The notes below the pieces were generated by a model that was not told the DNA's origin, did no database searches, and saw only the letters and a list, made by a program, of their open reading frames with translations. DNA of 64,000 nucleotides from Colletotrichum lupini (taxonomy: Eukaryota > Ascomycota > Sordariomycetes > Glomerellales > Glomerellaceae): NCBI RefSeq assembly GCF_023278565.1, contig NC_064680.1, forward strand, positions 4,278,001 through 4,342,000. Direction: 5' to 3'. The first letter of the stretch is position 1. Every line of letters starts with the position of its first letter. Made by a program: the position numbers and the translations under genes. This document shows, in pieces, positions 32,300 to 45,600 of the stretch.

Positions 32300-35200
32300 C
32301 GGCTTCTGTGCGTGTCCGGGTTGCATGATGTGGTTTAGCGGGTTTTAGACGAGCGAAGGCGTTCTATCAACGGTCGAATTTCCTATTTGCTTCACGCTTG
32401 GAACAAGTTTCTTGTTAGTGGCTTCGGGGAAGGGGGAAAGGTGGCGGAAGCGGGGGGGCACGCACAGTTTTTTGGGATGGTGTCTGTACGCATCGAAAGT
32501 TCTCTTCGTCTTCTAGCTGTTCTTTGGGTAAAGATACCAGTAGTCATGTCAACATCATGTCCCTTTGGCCCGATTTCTCGTGATTCTCTGCGAGGTCGAC
32601 CCGAGCCATCGTATCTAGTGGCGACGCTAGAAAGCTGTCATTCGGAGCTGGATGCTGGAGGAAGAGCTGAGTGAAGCTATTGGTCGCGCGACCCAGGAAT
32701 CCCTGCAGGGCAATATGCCTCGGTTCGTGCCTCGCTTCCGCGAAACATGGCGAAGGAAGATGACGACTGGCCAGAGCTTCCAAGGGTCACAGAGATCCAG
32801 ACTTTGCTCGAGGCTCGAGCCCTCCCCTAGGCCGTCCCAGCCGGAGGGGGCCACTAGGGCCTGCAGCATGCTCTCATTGCAGTCGCGAGACTCTGCTGGG
32901 TTCGTCCAGGGGCACCAGCTGGGCCCAGGGGTGGTGGCCTTCTTTCTTCATGCTTAACCTTACCAAATGCCGACCGTGTTTCCGAACACTGAATGCTGCA
33001 AAACGTGGATCACTGGGTTTGAGCAGCAGAGGGGCGTGGTTCACCAGCGTCACCGGGCGTTGATCAAAGGCCAAGACGCGGATGAGAGGAACCAAAGGTG
33101 GAATAGTGTCAAGGTCTTCGGTGAAAACACGCCACAGCCGGTGTTGTGGTAGCTGTCGGGGCCCGAGGGGGAGTCTCTTCAGCTTCAGATCATCTTGTTG
33201 TCCCCGTTTCTCTTCAGCCACACCGTGCCGCTACGGCTTGAATCCGAAGGAAAGCCGTTGCTATCGTACTTGGCGGGCCGAGTGACAGCGAGAAACTGCG
33301 CATACCTAGACAGCTCGAAGAATGATTAGATGAAGGACGTTGAGAGAGTGTCAAGATGAAAGAGTTTTGGTAATTTGTTACGCGGATTCTGTGTCATTAG
33401 CGCAGAACCTCCCCGCATTTCCTGAGGCATGTCGATGTTAACCTGTTTGTCACTGGTACGCTGACCGCAGAAAGTTGTGGGCTCTCGGGAATGGCACCCA
33501 GGAGATCGCTTCGTCGGCCAGCAAACCCCTGACATGTCTTGGCGGCTCAAATCTCGCCTGGAACGGTAATGTCGAGGGGTTTCCTACCAATGGGACGGTG
33601 TCATCTGGCCTGGCTATCTCGGCCTTCGTGTCTCTTTTGATACTAGGTAGACCCAAGGCCCTTCCTCCACGTGGAAGATATCTCCGGCGAGAACAATGCG
33701 GCCCTTCTTTGCAGAAATCCAGAGTGCCAGAGCTGTGGGTGCAGCAAGATCATGTTTCAGAAAGGCCCAAGGTGGCCTGGGGTGATATTTGGTCCCATGC
33801 ATGCAGCATGAACTGCGGTTCGGAGCACACTCTGGATACGGCTCCCACGTCGTTTGGCAACTGTCTCTCTTCTTTGTGAGCCCAGTCGGCATTTGACTGA
33901 AGGTTTATGATGAGGGAAGAGGAGGTGTTTGTTATGGCGCAGTCTCCTTTGTTAAGGGCTTGGTAATTGCTGAATTGCTGAAAGTTCCCCCTTGATCGGC
34001 ACCACGCCGGAAACTCTTGTTTGGTGTAACGGTCTTCTGCCGAGTCTGCCATTTGCCGGACAGTCTTGAACACTCTCGATACAATTCCTTCGACGAAAAG
34101 ATCAAGAGAGGCGCAACGGGCTGTCTCGTTCCATCTCGGTGAGGGATTCCGATGAGGTGTTGAGACGACGGAGATGCCCGCTGTCTGTCTGTCTGGCTGT
34201 CTACTGAAGAAACGCACGGCCTCCAAGCTGCATGCAGCATCTGTGAAAGGCCAGGAAGCCATGCCGATCTGCTGATCCCTGGACCATTTCTTCCTCGCCC
34301 GGGTCCCCAATGAACATCGCACTCCCCGCCTGTGGTTCGCCAGTTCGTTCCCAGTCCACGAAGCTATTGACGACAAGGCCCCGTCACCCCTATAACAGAC
34401 CCCGCTCTTTTATGGCGAAGTTCTGCTCGAAGAACCAGGCTGGAGAACGTGACAAGATGGTATCCCAGAAAAGAGCAGCAGAGGGAACCTGCTTTCCGCT
34501 CCCGCGGATGGTAAGGAGGATCCCTTCTTGGGTGACTGACCCTCTCAAGATCGACGCCTGGGTTCACTTCTTCTTCAGCAAACCTTTATCCCCGGCATTT
34601 GCACCATGAAGAAATGACGGCACATCGCGAGACATGTCTATTGGGGGCCGGTCGTGCCTGTTGATCTTTTTCTTTTCTCGGGCCAGTGGGATAGGCTTTG
34701 CTATCTGGTAGTATTGTCAAACTTCCTGCCATCCTATGCAACCCGAACCATTGACGGATGAAGACATCACCGTCCATCAACTGTCTCAACTGGGCAAGAG
34801 AGCTACGAGAAGGGGGTGCCGATTGACTCCTTTTGCAGGACCTGTCGTCTCATAGTCCCCCACCACCCCTGCTCATAGTAACAGTAACAGACTGGTAGTG
34901 ACTCTTGGAGTGCGACCTCTGCACCTCTGCTACACGTTTGTGGTGCGTGTGGCGTAGGCTAGAGGGTGGCACTAACAATTGTCACCACCATGTGGGTTCT
35001 TCGCCCGGTCTAGTCACCGCGCCGGCTGGAGGGCTCGAATACCTGTCGCGGCCTAGCCACCCTCTGCCGTTTGGGATCGCGAAACCAGAGCCTACCAGGC
35101 TGTTAGTCTGTTATTATTGCCACAGCACTGGAGAAGGGGAAATTTCTTAACGTACGGGCCGGAAAAGAAGTGGGTAGCCGAGCTTGACGAGGGCCAATCT

Positions 35201-35462
35201 GCTCCGGACTGTGGACGCACATCGTCGATTCTTAAAAGTATGCCCGTTTCCCCCTTCTCGACGGGCTCGTAGGGCTTTCTTTGAGTTTGAACTAGACGAC
35301 ATCTTGCTCCCCTCTCATCCTCGTCTCCTTCCCCACATACCCAATCTGGTATATCAAGGAGCCTTTCTTGAGAGGACCGAACCTCGAACACATCGGATAC
35401 GATACTTATTTAATACGAACGAATCGATCTTCCCGCCTTCGCCCTCTCCAGCATACTTCACG
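32300..35462. other. long intergenic region, no gene seen
   Basis: About 3.2 kb without a supported gene on either strand. Scattered frames below 210 codons lack domains or consistent splice partners. The final 200 bp, with a C/T-rich leader, belong to the membrane-protein gene. Confidence 0.5.
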
Positions 35463-36781
35463 ATGGCGGCATCAAAGACCGACTACCAGATTGCCTCGCT
35501 GGCCGCGGGCTTTACTATCGGTTTTGGTTTCTTGACAGTATGGGAGGCCATGAAGCAGACGAGACGGAATCGTAACCCCCTTCGAAGCACATACATCTAC
35601 ATGATGTGGGGTGAGATTGTTGCCAATCTCGTCATTGCCGTCATCGGATGGTTATTCTTAGATGGGATATTAGGACCAACGTGAGTATCGAAGTGCGGTA
35701 CTTCTGCTCTGACCGAGCTAACACTATCGGTGTCAAAGAGTGCCGGTGTTATTCTTCATCCTATTCTTATGGGTGTGGGAGATCCAGTTGCTGATGCAAA
35801 TCATCATCAATCGTATTGCCGTCATTGCGGAGAGTCAAAAGACCATTCGCATGCTGAAATGGGGAACGGCTGTGGTTATCACCCTGATCAATATTGCCGT
35901 CTTCTGCATCTGGATTCCCTCCCACCTTGACCCTCCTGTTAGCCAGACGTAAGTTCGACCATCTCCTGTACTGAGCTCTTGCCGTATAGTTCACTCGCTG
36001 ATATGAGATCGCAGATACGTCAATATCAACCACTATTGGGACCGTCTCTCCAAAATCCTCATTCTCATCGTTGACGCTGGCCTCAACTGGTATTTTCTCC
36101 ACGTCGTCAAGGCTCGCCTCCTGAATCAGCATGGATTGGTCAAGTACAAGCCTCTGGTTGGCTTCAACGCAAAGCTGATGGTTCTCTCAATTGCCATGGA
36201 CGTAAGTCAAGACACCACTACGATCATGTAAAATGTTCAGGAGGCTGACAATGCACATCCAGGCTATGCTCATTGGCCTCATGTCACTTCCAAACCAAGT
36301 CGTCTACATCCAGTTCCACCCCGTGGCCTACATGGTCAAGCTCAACATCGAAATGTCAATGGCCTCATTGATCACACGCCTCGCAAAGGATCAAGATAGC
36401 GGTTTTAGATTCAACTCCCTCTCATACTCCCAGGGACATTCCCGAGGTCATCGCACGAACCCAACTGGTCTTGACAACGGTCACAACGGCCACCACGAAA
36501 CCGGAGGTCTTAAGAGTTTCCATCGCGCCAGCGTCGGAGCCGTTCCTGAGGATAGAAATCTCGAAGCCATCCGGGAAGCTAGAACTGGTATCCACCGAAG
36601 AGTCGATGTTGAAGTCCGCGTTGAATCGCACTCGCCGAAGTCGAACCCTGCCTCATCTTTCAGCGGGCGCAACGATGATGCGGCGAGCGGAAGCTCTTTC
36701 TACAGGGTTGATGATGAGGACTCGCTGACCAGCAATCCCGGACATCCTCGGTCATCGGAGAAGAAGGAGATGAGGGGTTAG
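35463..36781 (+). CDS. fungal multi-pass (about 7 TM) membrane protein
   Basis: Four exons, 35463-35680, 35739-35948, 36015-36201 and 36263-36781, join to 377 aa with all frames consistent. About seven hydrophobic segments are visible: IASLAAGFTIGFGFLTVW, IVANLVIAVIGWLFL, VPVLFFILFLWVW, VVITLINIAVFCIWI, ILILIVDAGLNWYFL, LMVLSIAMDAMLIGLM and a weaker one near QVVYIQFHPVAYMV. A long, polar, cytosolic-type tail follows (residues 230-377), rich in Ser, Asp, Glu and Arg with His clusters. This architecture matches the integral membrane proteins common in Pezizomycotina that are often annotated as rhodopsin-domain or GPCR-like. No ligand or partner can be inferred. Confidence 0.88.
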
Positions 36782-37059
36782 GTGATGCGGCTATGTAATT
36801 GATGGTAATGGTTGGGATGGATGCATGCGGACTTTGTTCTGGCATGCTATGATCAAGGCTCTTTTTCGTTACGAATACCCCTGTGCTATACTCACAACGC
36901 CTCTTTTCTTTTGTATACAAGTCCTTGATGATATGGGCGAGACTGATTAATATCAAGCCTCCTGAGTGTACTAGGAGGATCTCATTGTAAGAATCCAAGA
37001 TTGTCTTGCTCTCATAATCTTGCCCATGAATGATCATTTCAAGTTGCTTGCTCAAGACT

Positions 37060-38967
37060 CTAGCTGGCCTCGAAAACCTCGAAACCAACCAAGTCGGGGG
37101 CCCAAGCACTTCCAAACGACTTGAACTCCACCGTGTTCGAGCTATCACCCTTGAAGCCATCAACCTCAACGAGCAAGCGGCCAGTGTCAAACCAGTTGCC
37201 GCCGGAGATGGGGAAGGCCCACCGTTTCTCGGTACCACCATTGACGGAGATGGTCAAATTGCGGGTATTGGACCCAAACTGCCACGCGGAGTCAAGGGCG
37301 ATCTCATAGTTGATAAAGTCAACGCCCAGCAGTTTCTTGCCCTCTGACTTGGCCTCGACGCCCTCAAACTTGACCGCGGCCCCTGAACCGATATTCCCCA
37401 CCTTTGTGCTGCTCGGAAGACACTGACCCTCTGCGCAAGTAACCTTGGAAGCTGAGCCAGACAGCGCGGCGTCAGTGGCCGTGTAATATCCGGCTGACGC
37501 GTCGACGGCGGGTGCCGTCGTGGAGAGGTCCGAGAGCACGAGCAACTTGAGTTCGTGGCCGTTCAACGTCGTCTCGTACGTGCCCGAGATGGACCCGATG
37601 TCACTCGCCGCCCATACGTCACGGGCGTTGGCCGAGGCGACACCCAAGACGGCCGCGAGGTCGACGCTCACGGCCTGGGAATCGTTCTTCCAGTTTGCCA
37701 GGCCGACCACGAGGCGGGAGCCCGATAACTCGCCGGCCCAAACGTCCCACTCCTCCTCGGTGTAGCGACGGACGAGTTCTGTCTGCTTGGCGAGGGGGTC
37801 TTGGTTGAGAGCGATGACTTCCTTGTTGACGAGGATCTCGTGGGCTGATTCCGGGACAAGACCGGGGATAGCGGGGGCACCGAGGGTAAGGGGAGACTTG
37901 TTGATGGCCCACATTCCCATGTGGAACTTCTCCTCCTCAATCGACAGGGCGCTGAGACCAATGCTAGGATGATGTTGTCAGCGCCGGAATTAAAACGACG
38001 CAATCCTGCGGAAAGAAGTTGACTACTCACAGCAACATGTCCATGTCGGGGAAAGCACCTGGGCCGGTGTACTTGTAAAAAGGAACAACTTGATTCGTGA
38101 TCCGCCAAATGCTGCGCCAGCCGTTGTAGATGTCGTTGCTGATTCTCCAGCTGTTACCAATTTTGGGCGCCCTAGTGATCAAGTTAATTCCTTGTGAAAG
38201 CTTGAGAGAATTTCGCTACCGTGGACGACGCACCAGATACCCAGGTCCGTTCCAGTTCCCCATTGGCAGACTTGGTAGAGGATGTCTCGATCCGTTGTGT
38301 TCAACGCATCTGCCATCGCTACGAAGCGATCCGGTGAAACGGCTTCTTCGGAAACGTAGTCGACCATGACCGTGGGCTCGACCGCGTAGCAGTTATCGTA
38401 TCTGATGTGCACCTCGTATTAGCACCTGACCATTCTAAGGGCTCTACTCCTTGGTGAACGTACTTTAGGGAATCTGCGCCCCAGTCGGCGAATGACTTGG
38501 CATCGGTGAGCTCATGATCTGAAAATCTTGTTAGGACTATCTGGTACACTGAACATTGGAGTTCCGGGTAATTACTACTCACCGAGAGAAGCGGGCTGAT
38601 CTGTGGAACCGCATTGGTAGTATCCGCCGCCGGAGTATACGCCGAACTTCAATCCGAGATTGTGGATGTAATCACCGAGCTCCTTGCCGCCTCCGGACGG
38701 GAACAACTCCGGGTTCCACACGAGCTCGCCGTCAGCGGAGCGCTCCTTGGCCGGCCAGCCGCAGTCGGTAGTCACGGTGGTGTATCCAGCGTCGGCTAGA
38801 CCCGTGTTGATCAAGGCGTGTGCGTTCTCTTTGATCAGCGTCTCATTGGGGTAGCAGTTGTAGTAGTTGTAACTGTTCCATCCCATCTGAGGTGTCGGCG
38901 TCTTATGGGTCTTGGCCGAGGCGCGAGCGGCGAGCGCCGTCAGGAGCGTGAACGCGAAGGAGGTCAT
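37060..38967 (-). CDS. alpha-galactosidase, GH27
   Basis: Secreted glycoside hydrolase that releases terminal alpha-galactose from oligosaccharides and galactomannan. Five exons on the minus strand: 38583-38967, 38464-38518, 38234-38401, 38031-38171 and 37060-37963; joined frame 550 aa. A signal peptide (MTSFAFTLLTALAARASA) precedes the TIM barrel, which opens with PQMGWNSYNYY. The nucleophile lies in KYDNCY and the acid/base Asp in WRISNDIYNGW. DMDML and SKSP-like INKSPLTLG are further GH27 blocks. After the barrel comes the beta-sandwich domain, then a long C-terminal domain (residues about 390-550, with repeated Val/Ser/Gly strands) that resembles a carbohydrate-binding module. Catalytic residues are intact. 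Family call is firm. Confidence 0.94.
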
Positions 38968-39066
38968 GGTTGATGATCCGATAAGGTCGGGTTGAGATTC
39001 TCAGAGGTCCGCAACTACCACAACTCTCCCTACAACAACACCGTAGTCTGCCGTGGGATACTCATG

Positions 39067-39072
39067 TTTATA
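39067..39072 (-). promoter_or_regulatory. candidate TATA box of the alpha-galactosidase gene
   Basis: TATAAA on the minus strand about 100 bp upstream of the ATG at 38967, a usual distance for a strongly regulated fungal secretory gene. Confidence 0.5.
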
Positions 39073-40039
39073 AGTCAATTGCAGGCCATTTTCCGTGCGC
39101 GAGAATGCAACCGTCTCTCCGCACGGCCCCGTCTTCCCCGGACTTGACTCAATGCCACCCTTGGCCCAGGTGAGGTCATCACGATTCTACGCGCACCATT
39201 GAAATATCGTTCCGGTAGTTCCAAGATCTCCACCAGTTCCCCAGGGGTAAGGAAAAGCCACATGATGGACGAGTTGGGGAAACAACGCGGGGAAAACGGC
39301 TGGGCTGAGTAAACTTATCGGGGTAAACGTCCCATTGACGGACACGACCACTCGGACTCGAGCGCTTATAAACAAAATGCGACATCGTGCAGCGGTTGTG
39401 CAGATGTGCCTGGCTCCACCCGGGCCGCATCAGTCTACTAGATGGTCCATGGGCTTAAACTGGTTTAAAGGCCGGTCAATGCCAATGTTTCCCCCGCAGT
39501 TGAGGAGGAGTCGTATCAGGGTCGCGGCTAGGGTGGGATGGGAAGATTGAATGAAATAGGAAATCTAGGCGGGCGTTTGACAAGGTTCGCGATGGTGGGG
39601 TTGAGATGAGATTCGTTTGCTCGGGTTTGCACGACTCATGCGCCCTGTCTTGACTGGACACATGTACTTCAGTCTGGATGTCACCTCACTGACACGCGCT
39701 CAACTTAGAATGGGATGGATCAAGATGTGCTCTACCGAACCCAAAGTCGGTAGAGTTCCACGGCTAAAAGACTTAAACTCAACGTCTACACTACCCACAC
39801 CAGGCCATTGTCAAGACCCGCCGTTTCCAAGTCTCGAGCCAAGACAACCTGGGCGTCTGTATCCGGGCGAATCCTACTCTCCCGTATGTGTTTCACCGAC
39901 CTCGCCTGTCGCTTCGCGGATTACTAGACCAAGTATCTCAGAATTTGACAATCTGGGTTCTTCCTCGCTAGAATCATCGGTACTAATGAACCAGCAGCAG
40001 CGCTTGTTTGTCGCCGCGGTAAACATCTGTGTCCAGCTC
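39073..40039. other. intergenic, no supported gene
   Basis: Upstream region of the alpha-galactosidase and the 3' side of the HET pseudogene. A 167-codon plus-strand frame (39617-40120) overlaps the pseudogene and has no domain. A minus-strand piece at 39874-40071 could be the decayed end of the HET protein. Confidence 0.4.
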
Positions 40040-41210
40040 TCAGTTCGATTTGTCTCCCGATCCAATGACAATCGAGGCTACGTAGTCTCGATCACCATCG
40101 TTCACTCTGAAGAAATCTGAATGCGCTATCTTGACCGTGTCCTCAGCCGCAGCCGGCTCATCGAAGGTAGCATGTCGTATGGAGCCAGTGTTGTGGTATG
40201 TGCTAACGATCTGTCGGCTACGAACTAAAGGCGTAGTAAACGCTCTAAGGATAAGCTTTGCGAACAGAATCTTCTCGTATGTATTATCGGGATTTCTTGG
40301 GTGGATGACGATTTCTAAGAGTTGGGCACTCAAAGGGCTTGGCCCTAGTATCGTCGATTCCTCAAATGGAAGTACCATATCACCAGTCACGGCCCATGAC
40401 CATGGAGGGGCGCGGCGGTTGTCTCTTTCGTGATAGCAGAAGTTTCCCTCGGGAATCCACAAGAAGCCACGCCGAAAGTCCGAAGTTCAGTGACCGGCCA
40501 GATAGTCCTCTCCAAGAACTGGATGCAGATGTTGTGTATACCCGAGAAGGCCGGTAGATCACTTGAACTGTACGTAAGCTTCCTTTGAGTATATGCGTTC
40601 ACTACTTCGTAGTAGTTACATAGAATGACATTTGTTTCCAGGGGCCCGGGAGAGGGAGAGGCAAGCTCACAGGGTAAAGGACATGCTGTGATCATATGGA
40701 TATTCCTTGGAGACAGCATATACTCGTAAAATGCCACTCGTGTTTGCAACGTACTATTTCTACCAAGGCTTCGAAAGTCCTCTTCATTTTGATCTTTCCG
40801 CCAGACAGTAGCCACGGGACTATGTTGACTGGTCGAGATTTGGATTGTGGCATTGACGCTTACTTCCTGCTGTCTACGCATGGTCTGACTTGAGTAAACC
40901 TTTTCTACTTTCTGTTGACACCATAGCAGAAATTGTATTGAACGGTCGAGTTGCGGTAAACCAACCTCATTCTTTAGAACTCATTCTTCCGATCCGACTC
41001 GGGGTCTTATTAGGTACAAAGACAGTCTATCCAAAAGAAACGAAATCCCATACTGCGAGATATCATGATGGCATCTTGGAAATTCTGAGAAAGCTCTTTG
41101 ACGGCGATGGAGTCTTGAAAAGGCCCTAAGGTTTCGGCCGTCAGGGCAGGGGAGATTGCACCACCAGAGCAGTGACTTAGAGGAACGTATTGATCTTTCG
41201 CGCCTTTCAT
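40040..41210 (-). pseudogene. HET-domain protein pseudogene
   Basis: Minus-strand pieces in different frames follow the order of a second type of HET protein. Positions 41010-41210 carry the HET core start YVPLSHC and end in RFFWIDCLC followed by stops. 40387-40881 carries a TLQ...EYMLSPRNIH block like the usual WTLQE-LLSPR motif. 40040-40462 carries the APPWSWA block and a beta-rich C-terminal part. Between these are stops and frame changes, and in the core the usual tryptophan after SHC is replaced by serine. The N-terminal part expected before YVPLSHC is missing; the retrotransposon begins 128 bp upstream. It is clearly dead. Confidence 0.8.
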
Positions 41211-41337
41211 CGGGGGTGGCCTTTAGCGTTGTGTATGCTCCCTAATAACTGGGCTGGTAGCAGCATTACCACAAGTGCAATCAAGTCGACTTTGGCGCCC
41301 ATAGCTATCAACTTGGTTGTAATCTTTCTGAGGTTTG

Positions 41338-41562
41338 TGTTGGATTACGAGGCAGAAAAGGGGCCCTATTAGGTAGTTAGGTAGGGGTGGTAGGTAGGCA
41401 GTCTGGGCCCGTGTAGACGGACCCTTCTACCTACCTATACCTACTAAGGGACCGCGGGCTCTACCCACGATCTTCCCCTCTTATATACACGCAATAGACC
41501 TATACTAACCTATTGACCTAGTTATAACTAAAAGGTCTAACCTACCTACGTATATACTAACA
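41338..41562 (+). repeat. 5' LTR of the outer copia element
   Basis: 225 bp, starting TGTTGG and ending ACTAACA. It pairs with 55454-55678 and with the solo LTR at 5365-5596. The first 70 bp match the unmutated solo copy while the last 60 bp are heavily C-to-T/G-to-A changed. Confidence 0.93.
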
Positions 41563-42448
41563 CTAATTAGTAATTAAATTATATATATATTTCTATTATA
41601 AGTTAGTAAGGATATAACTATAAAAGAGATAGCCTCGACTTACCTCGCTAGCTATTCCGACTTATTAACTTAGTTTTATTTATTTAATTAATAATAAGCG
41701 GCCTAGTTTATATTACTTTAGCTCTCTTTTACTACCGCTAGTTAATAACTAATTAACTAGTTACGGGCCGTTAAGAGCGCGCTTTATTATATACGATCTT
41801 TTTTATTAAAACTACTATTATAAAAGGATTAACTATTTTATTATTATTATTAACCTCGCCTCTACTATTAATATTATCTTTACTAGCTTTATTACTATTA
41901 CTAACTTCCCTCTAATTAAACTACTCGTAAAGGAATCTATCTCGAATATATTATAATTAAGCGCTATTTTAAACTAATAATAAGTAAGAAGAGATTAATT
42001 ATTAAGAGATTAATCTAACGATTACTAGTATATTAATACTTAGTAATAGTAAGACCTTCGGAATTATAAATACGTTAATAGCAAATCTCTTATTAATAGC
42101 GAAGTGTTCCGAAATACTAAGGAAAGGAAAAGATCTTAATAATAGTAGTAATAGGGATTTATTTTATATTACTAATAAATCTACCTCTTTTTAACCTAAC
42201 GGAAGCTCCGAGACTAGACTAATAAAATAAAGTATAAGAAGTACTAAAAGGAATCGCTAATTAGTAACTAACGGAATCCTCTATTTACTACTAAAAGTAT
42301 AGTTATAAAAGGCCTTTTTTCCCTTTTTATAACCTTCTACTAACCTTAATAACCTTCTATTTATATACCTCGTTAAAGGAGCAGAATTTTCTAACTAATA
42401 ATAGTAGCCCGCTTACTACTATTAAAACGATCGCTATAACTAACTTAC

Positions 42449-42653
42449 TATCGGATTAGAAGTCTAATTTAACTACGGCATATAGCCGACTGCGCAGGGG
42501 CTAATTAGGGGCCCTATTTACGATTATCGTAGCTAGCCTAACTTATAATTAGAACCTCTTTTTTATACTTATTACGTAGATATTTATATAATTTAATTAA
42601 TCTCTTCGTTAATTACGGTTCGAACTAACTATTTTATAATAGGGATACTAATA
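42449..42653 (+). repeat. 5' LTR of the inner copia element
   Basis: 205 bp, starting TATCGG (ancestral TGTCGG) and ending ATACTAATA. It matches 49666-49870 and the unmutated 205 bp solo copy at 59451-59655. Confidence 0.92.
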
Positions 42654-45600
42654 CTAATTAGTAATTAAATTTTATTATTATAAATTAGTAAGGTATTTTG
42701 TTATATAAAAGAGACGACTTTTTAATATTATATAGGATAAAAGATTTATATTAATTAACCTTATAGAAATAAATAAAAAAAGAACCGATTTTCGAATACC
42801 GCACGGAATTAAATAATCGTAGCCCTTTACTACTTACGAGAGGTCGACGTTTATTATGTTAAACTATATTAATTAACGGAACTACTTAAATAACTAGCCT
42901 TTTACTATCGCTCTTAGTAGCTTTTTTACTAAACGACTTTTTTATAACCGGCCCGTAATTAAAAATTAATTAATTAAATTAATAAAAAGAAATACTTATA
43001 TAATAACTACTTACCTAATTAATTAGCATAACGAACGAGCTTAATAATATAATATAAAAAAGCACTACGTAATTAAAAAAAAGAATTTCTAAATATAAAT
43101 ATTTTTATTTAGTAATAAAAGTAACCTTATAAGAGTTATTAAGTTAAGAGATCTATAGTATATAAAAAAGTTTATTACTACGAAAATCTTATAAATACGA
43201 CTTTAAGCCCGTAATTTAAATAACCTCTTTATAGCTCCCTTAACTACTCCCTAAGTATTACTTAAGAATATAATATAAGGGACGGTTTAATAAAAGAAGA
43301 GAGGATTTAGAAGTCTTAATAATATTAAGTTAAAAATATTATAGATTTTAAAAATTAACTTAAGAAAAAGGCGGCTACTCTAAAATAGTCCTATAACCTC
43401 TTATTAAAGTTATTATTAGCCTAAAAAAAGGCTAAAAAAACGAGGATCTAAGGAGAAAAGAAAAGAATTTTTTAAAAGACTACTAAAGGGCTTCTTTTTA
43501 TATTAGCTCTTAATATAAGATTACTAATTTTAAGAAATTAATTAAATAATAGAAGGGATCGCTAATAAGTAATAATTACTTAACTATAATTAAGTTATAA
43601 AAAAAACTATTTAAAAAATATAAAATAAGGTACTAAAAGGCCGTAAAAAATAAGATCTTTAAAATATCTAACCCTATTACGTATAAGTAATAAGTAAGTA
43701 TTTTTAATAAGTCTTTAAAATCTATAATTTTATAAAAAAGAGAGCTTAACTTTATTAACTATACTTAACGGCCTATATAGTTCTTAATAACCTATATAGC
43801 TCCTTTATAAGCCGCCTAGTATTTATTTTTAACTATTTTTATGAAATACTACCCTAAAGGAGGTAAGTTAAAAAAAGAAGCTATTTAGAAATTATAAAGA
43901 GTATAAGGCTTAGGAAGCTAAAAGTATATAAGATAGCGGAAATCGGTAATTAATAAAAATCCTAAGACTAATTATTATATCTTTTTATAATAATATAAAC
44001 GTTTATTATTACTATTATAAAAAAGAACTACTAAAACTTACCCTTTTATATTAAATAAAAAAAGGATCTTAATAAGTATAATAGCTAGTGATTTAAAAAG
44101 GTAGTAATAATTATTAAAAATAATAAAAACGAGAGTAGTAGTAAGACGGTAAGAAGAAGTGGGAATTTTGTAAATTTTAATAAATTCGTTAAGTAGTAAA
44201 AGTACGGATTTATTACGACTAGTGCGCGGATTAAATATATCCTTATTAAAATTAAATATATTGATAACTACTAATATAAGTATAAGCTAGAGCACGACCC
44301 TTAATAAGTTAGGGTAAAAAAAAAGAGGACAAAACCCGATCCTAAATAAAATCCTAATCCTTTATAAATAGGTAAATATTAACCCGGACTATTAGGGGAC
44401 GTAGATATATAAAATTGTGAATTAGCCTAATAATAAGTAAATTAACATAGTATTAATCTATTTAACTAAGGTTTATAAAAAAAAGGGGCTATAGGGGTAA
44501 CCCCTATTTTATAAGATCGTAGACGACCTTAGTTACTAACTAAATAAATAGTTCGCAAGCGTAAGCTTAAGAATTACGAAAGTAGTTAATAAATTCTTTT
44601 ATAAATAAGGGGTATTATTAGCATAATTATAATTACGAAAGCTATATAAAATACTAATAATAATAATTATAAAAGAGGAATTCGTACTATAGAACTAGGT
44701 ATAGGTTAATAGAGCGTATAATCGCTTTAACGAATTTAAAAAAAAGGGTAAACAACCTAAATTTCCTCCCTATAATTACTAATAAGAACTTATCGTTATA
44801 AAAGGATATACCGGGGCAAAATATAGTATTAAAAATATAATAATCAATAATTCTACTTATTTCGATTTATAACTCGTTACCGTTACTAATATAAAATTCG
44901 GTACCGATTAGTTAAAAAAAAAAAATTTAAACGACCCAAAGTTATTAATAATACATAGTAACGCAGGGATCGCATATAAATACTAAAAATCTAATAATAA
45001 ATACGAAATAATTTATAAACTTTAAAAAGATCTTTTTAAAAGAGAAATTATACTCTAGGGGGAAGTATAAGGTTTTATAAGAAACCTTAACGATATTTTA
45101 CGATTATTATAAAAAAGTTAGAATTAAGGAATATTAGTACTATTTAGTAATTAATATTATACTTATAAATAAAGCCTCTAATTATTATTATAAAGCGGTA
45201 CGTAATCTCGATTAAAACGACTTTTTTAATATAATTAACGTAATTTAAAGCCGCTTTAAAACTTATAATAAGAACCTAGAGCTCCTATCTAAGCTACGAG
45301 CGATTCTTTTTATATTTATAACTAGGATAATAGAGGGTAAATTATAAATAAAGATCTTTAAAAAGCTTATTAATTAAATTAATAAGCTAGTAAAAACTTA
45401 GCTAAATAAGGGGATAAATAAGCGGAAAGTTAAATATTTTTATATTATAATTTAATATATATTAAAAATAAAAATAACCCTGTATTAGTTATTTAAAAAC
45501 TACGAGACGCTTTACTTAAGGCTAAGATCTAGCTTTAATATTAAAGCGAAAATACCGTACTAAACTTATTTTTAAGCATACGACGGCCCTTATTAATAAT

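Noticed and set aside
32387..34609. Several frames of 60-208 codons in the long intergenic region
   Set aside because: They overlap on both strands, have no motifs and no consistent splice sites.
39617..40120. 167-codon plus-strand frame
   Set aside because: Lies over the HET pseudogene end and has no domain or splice partner.
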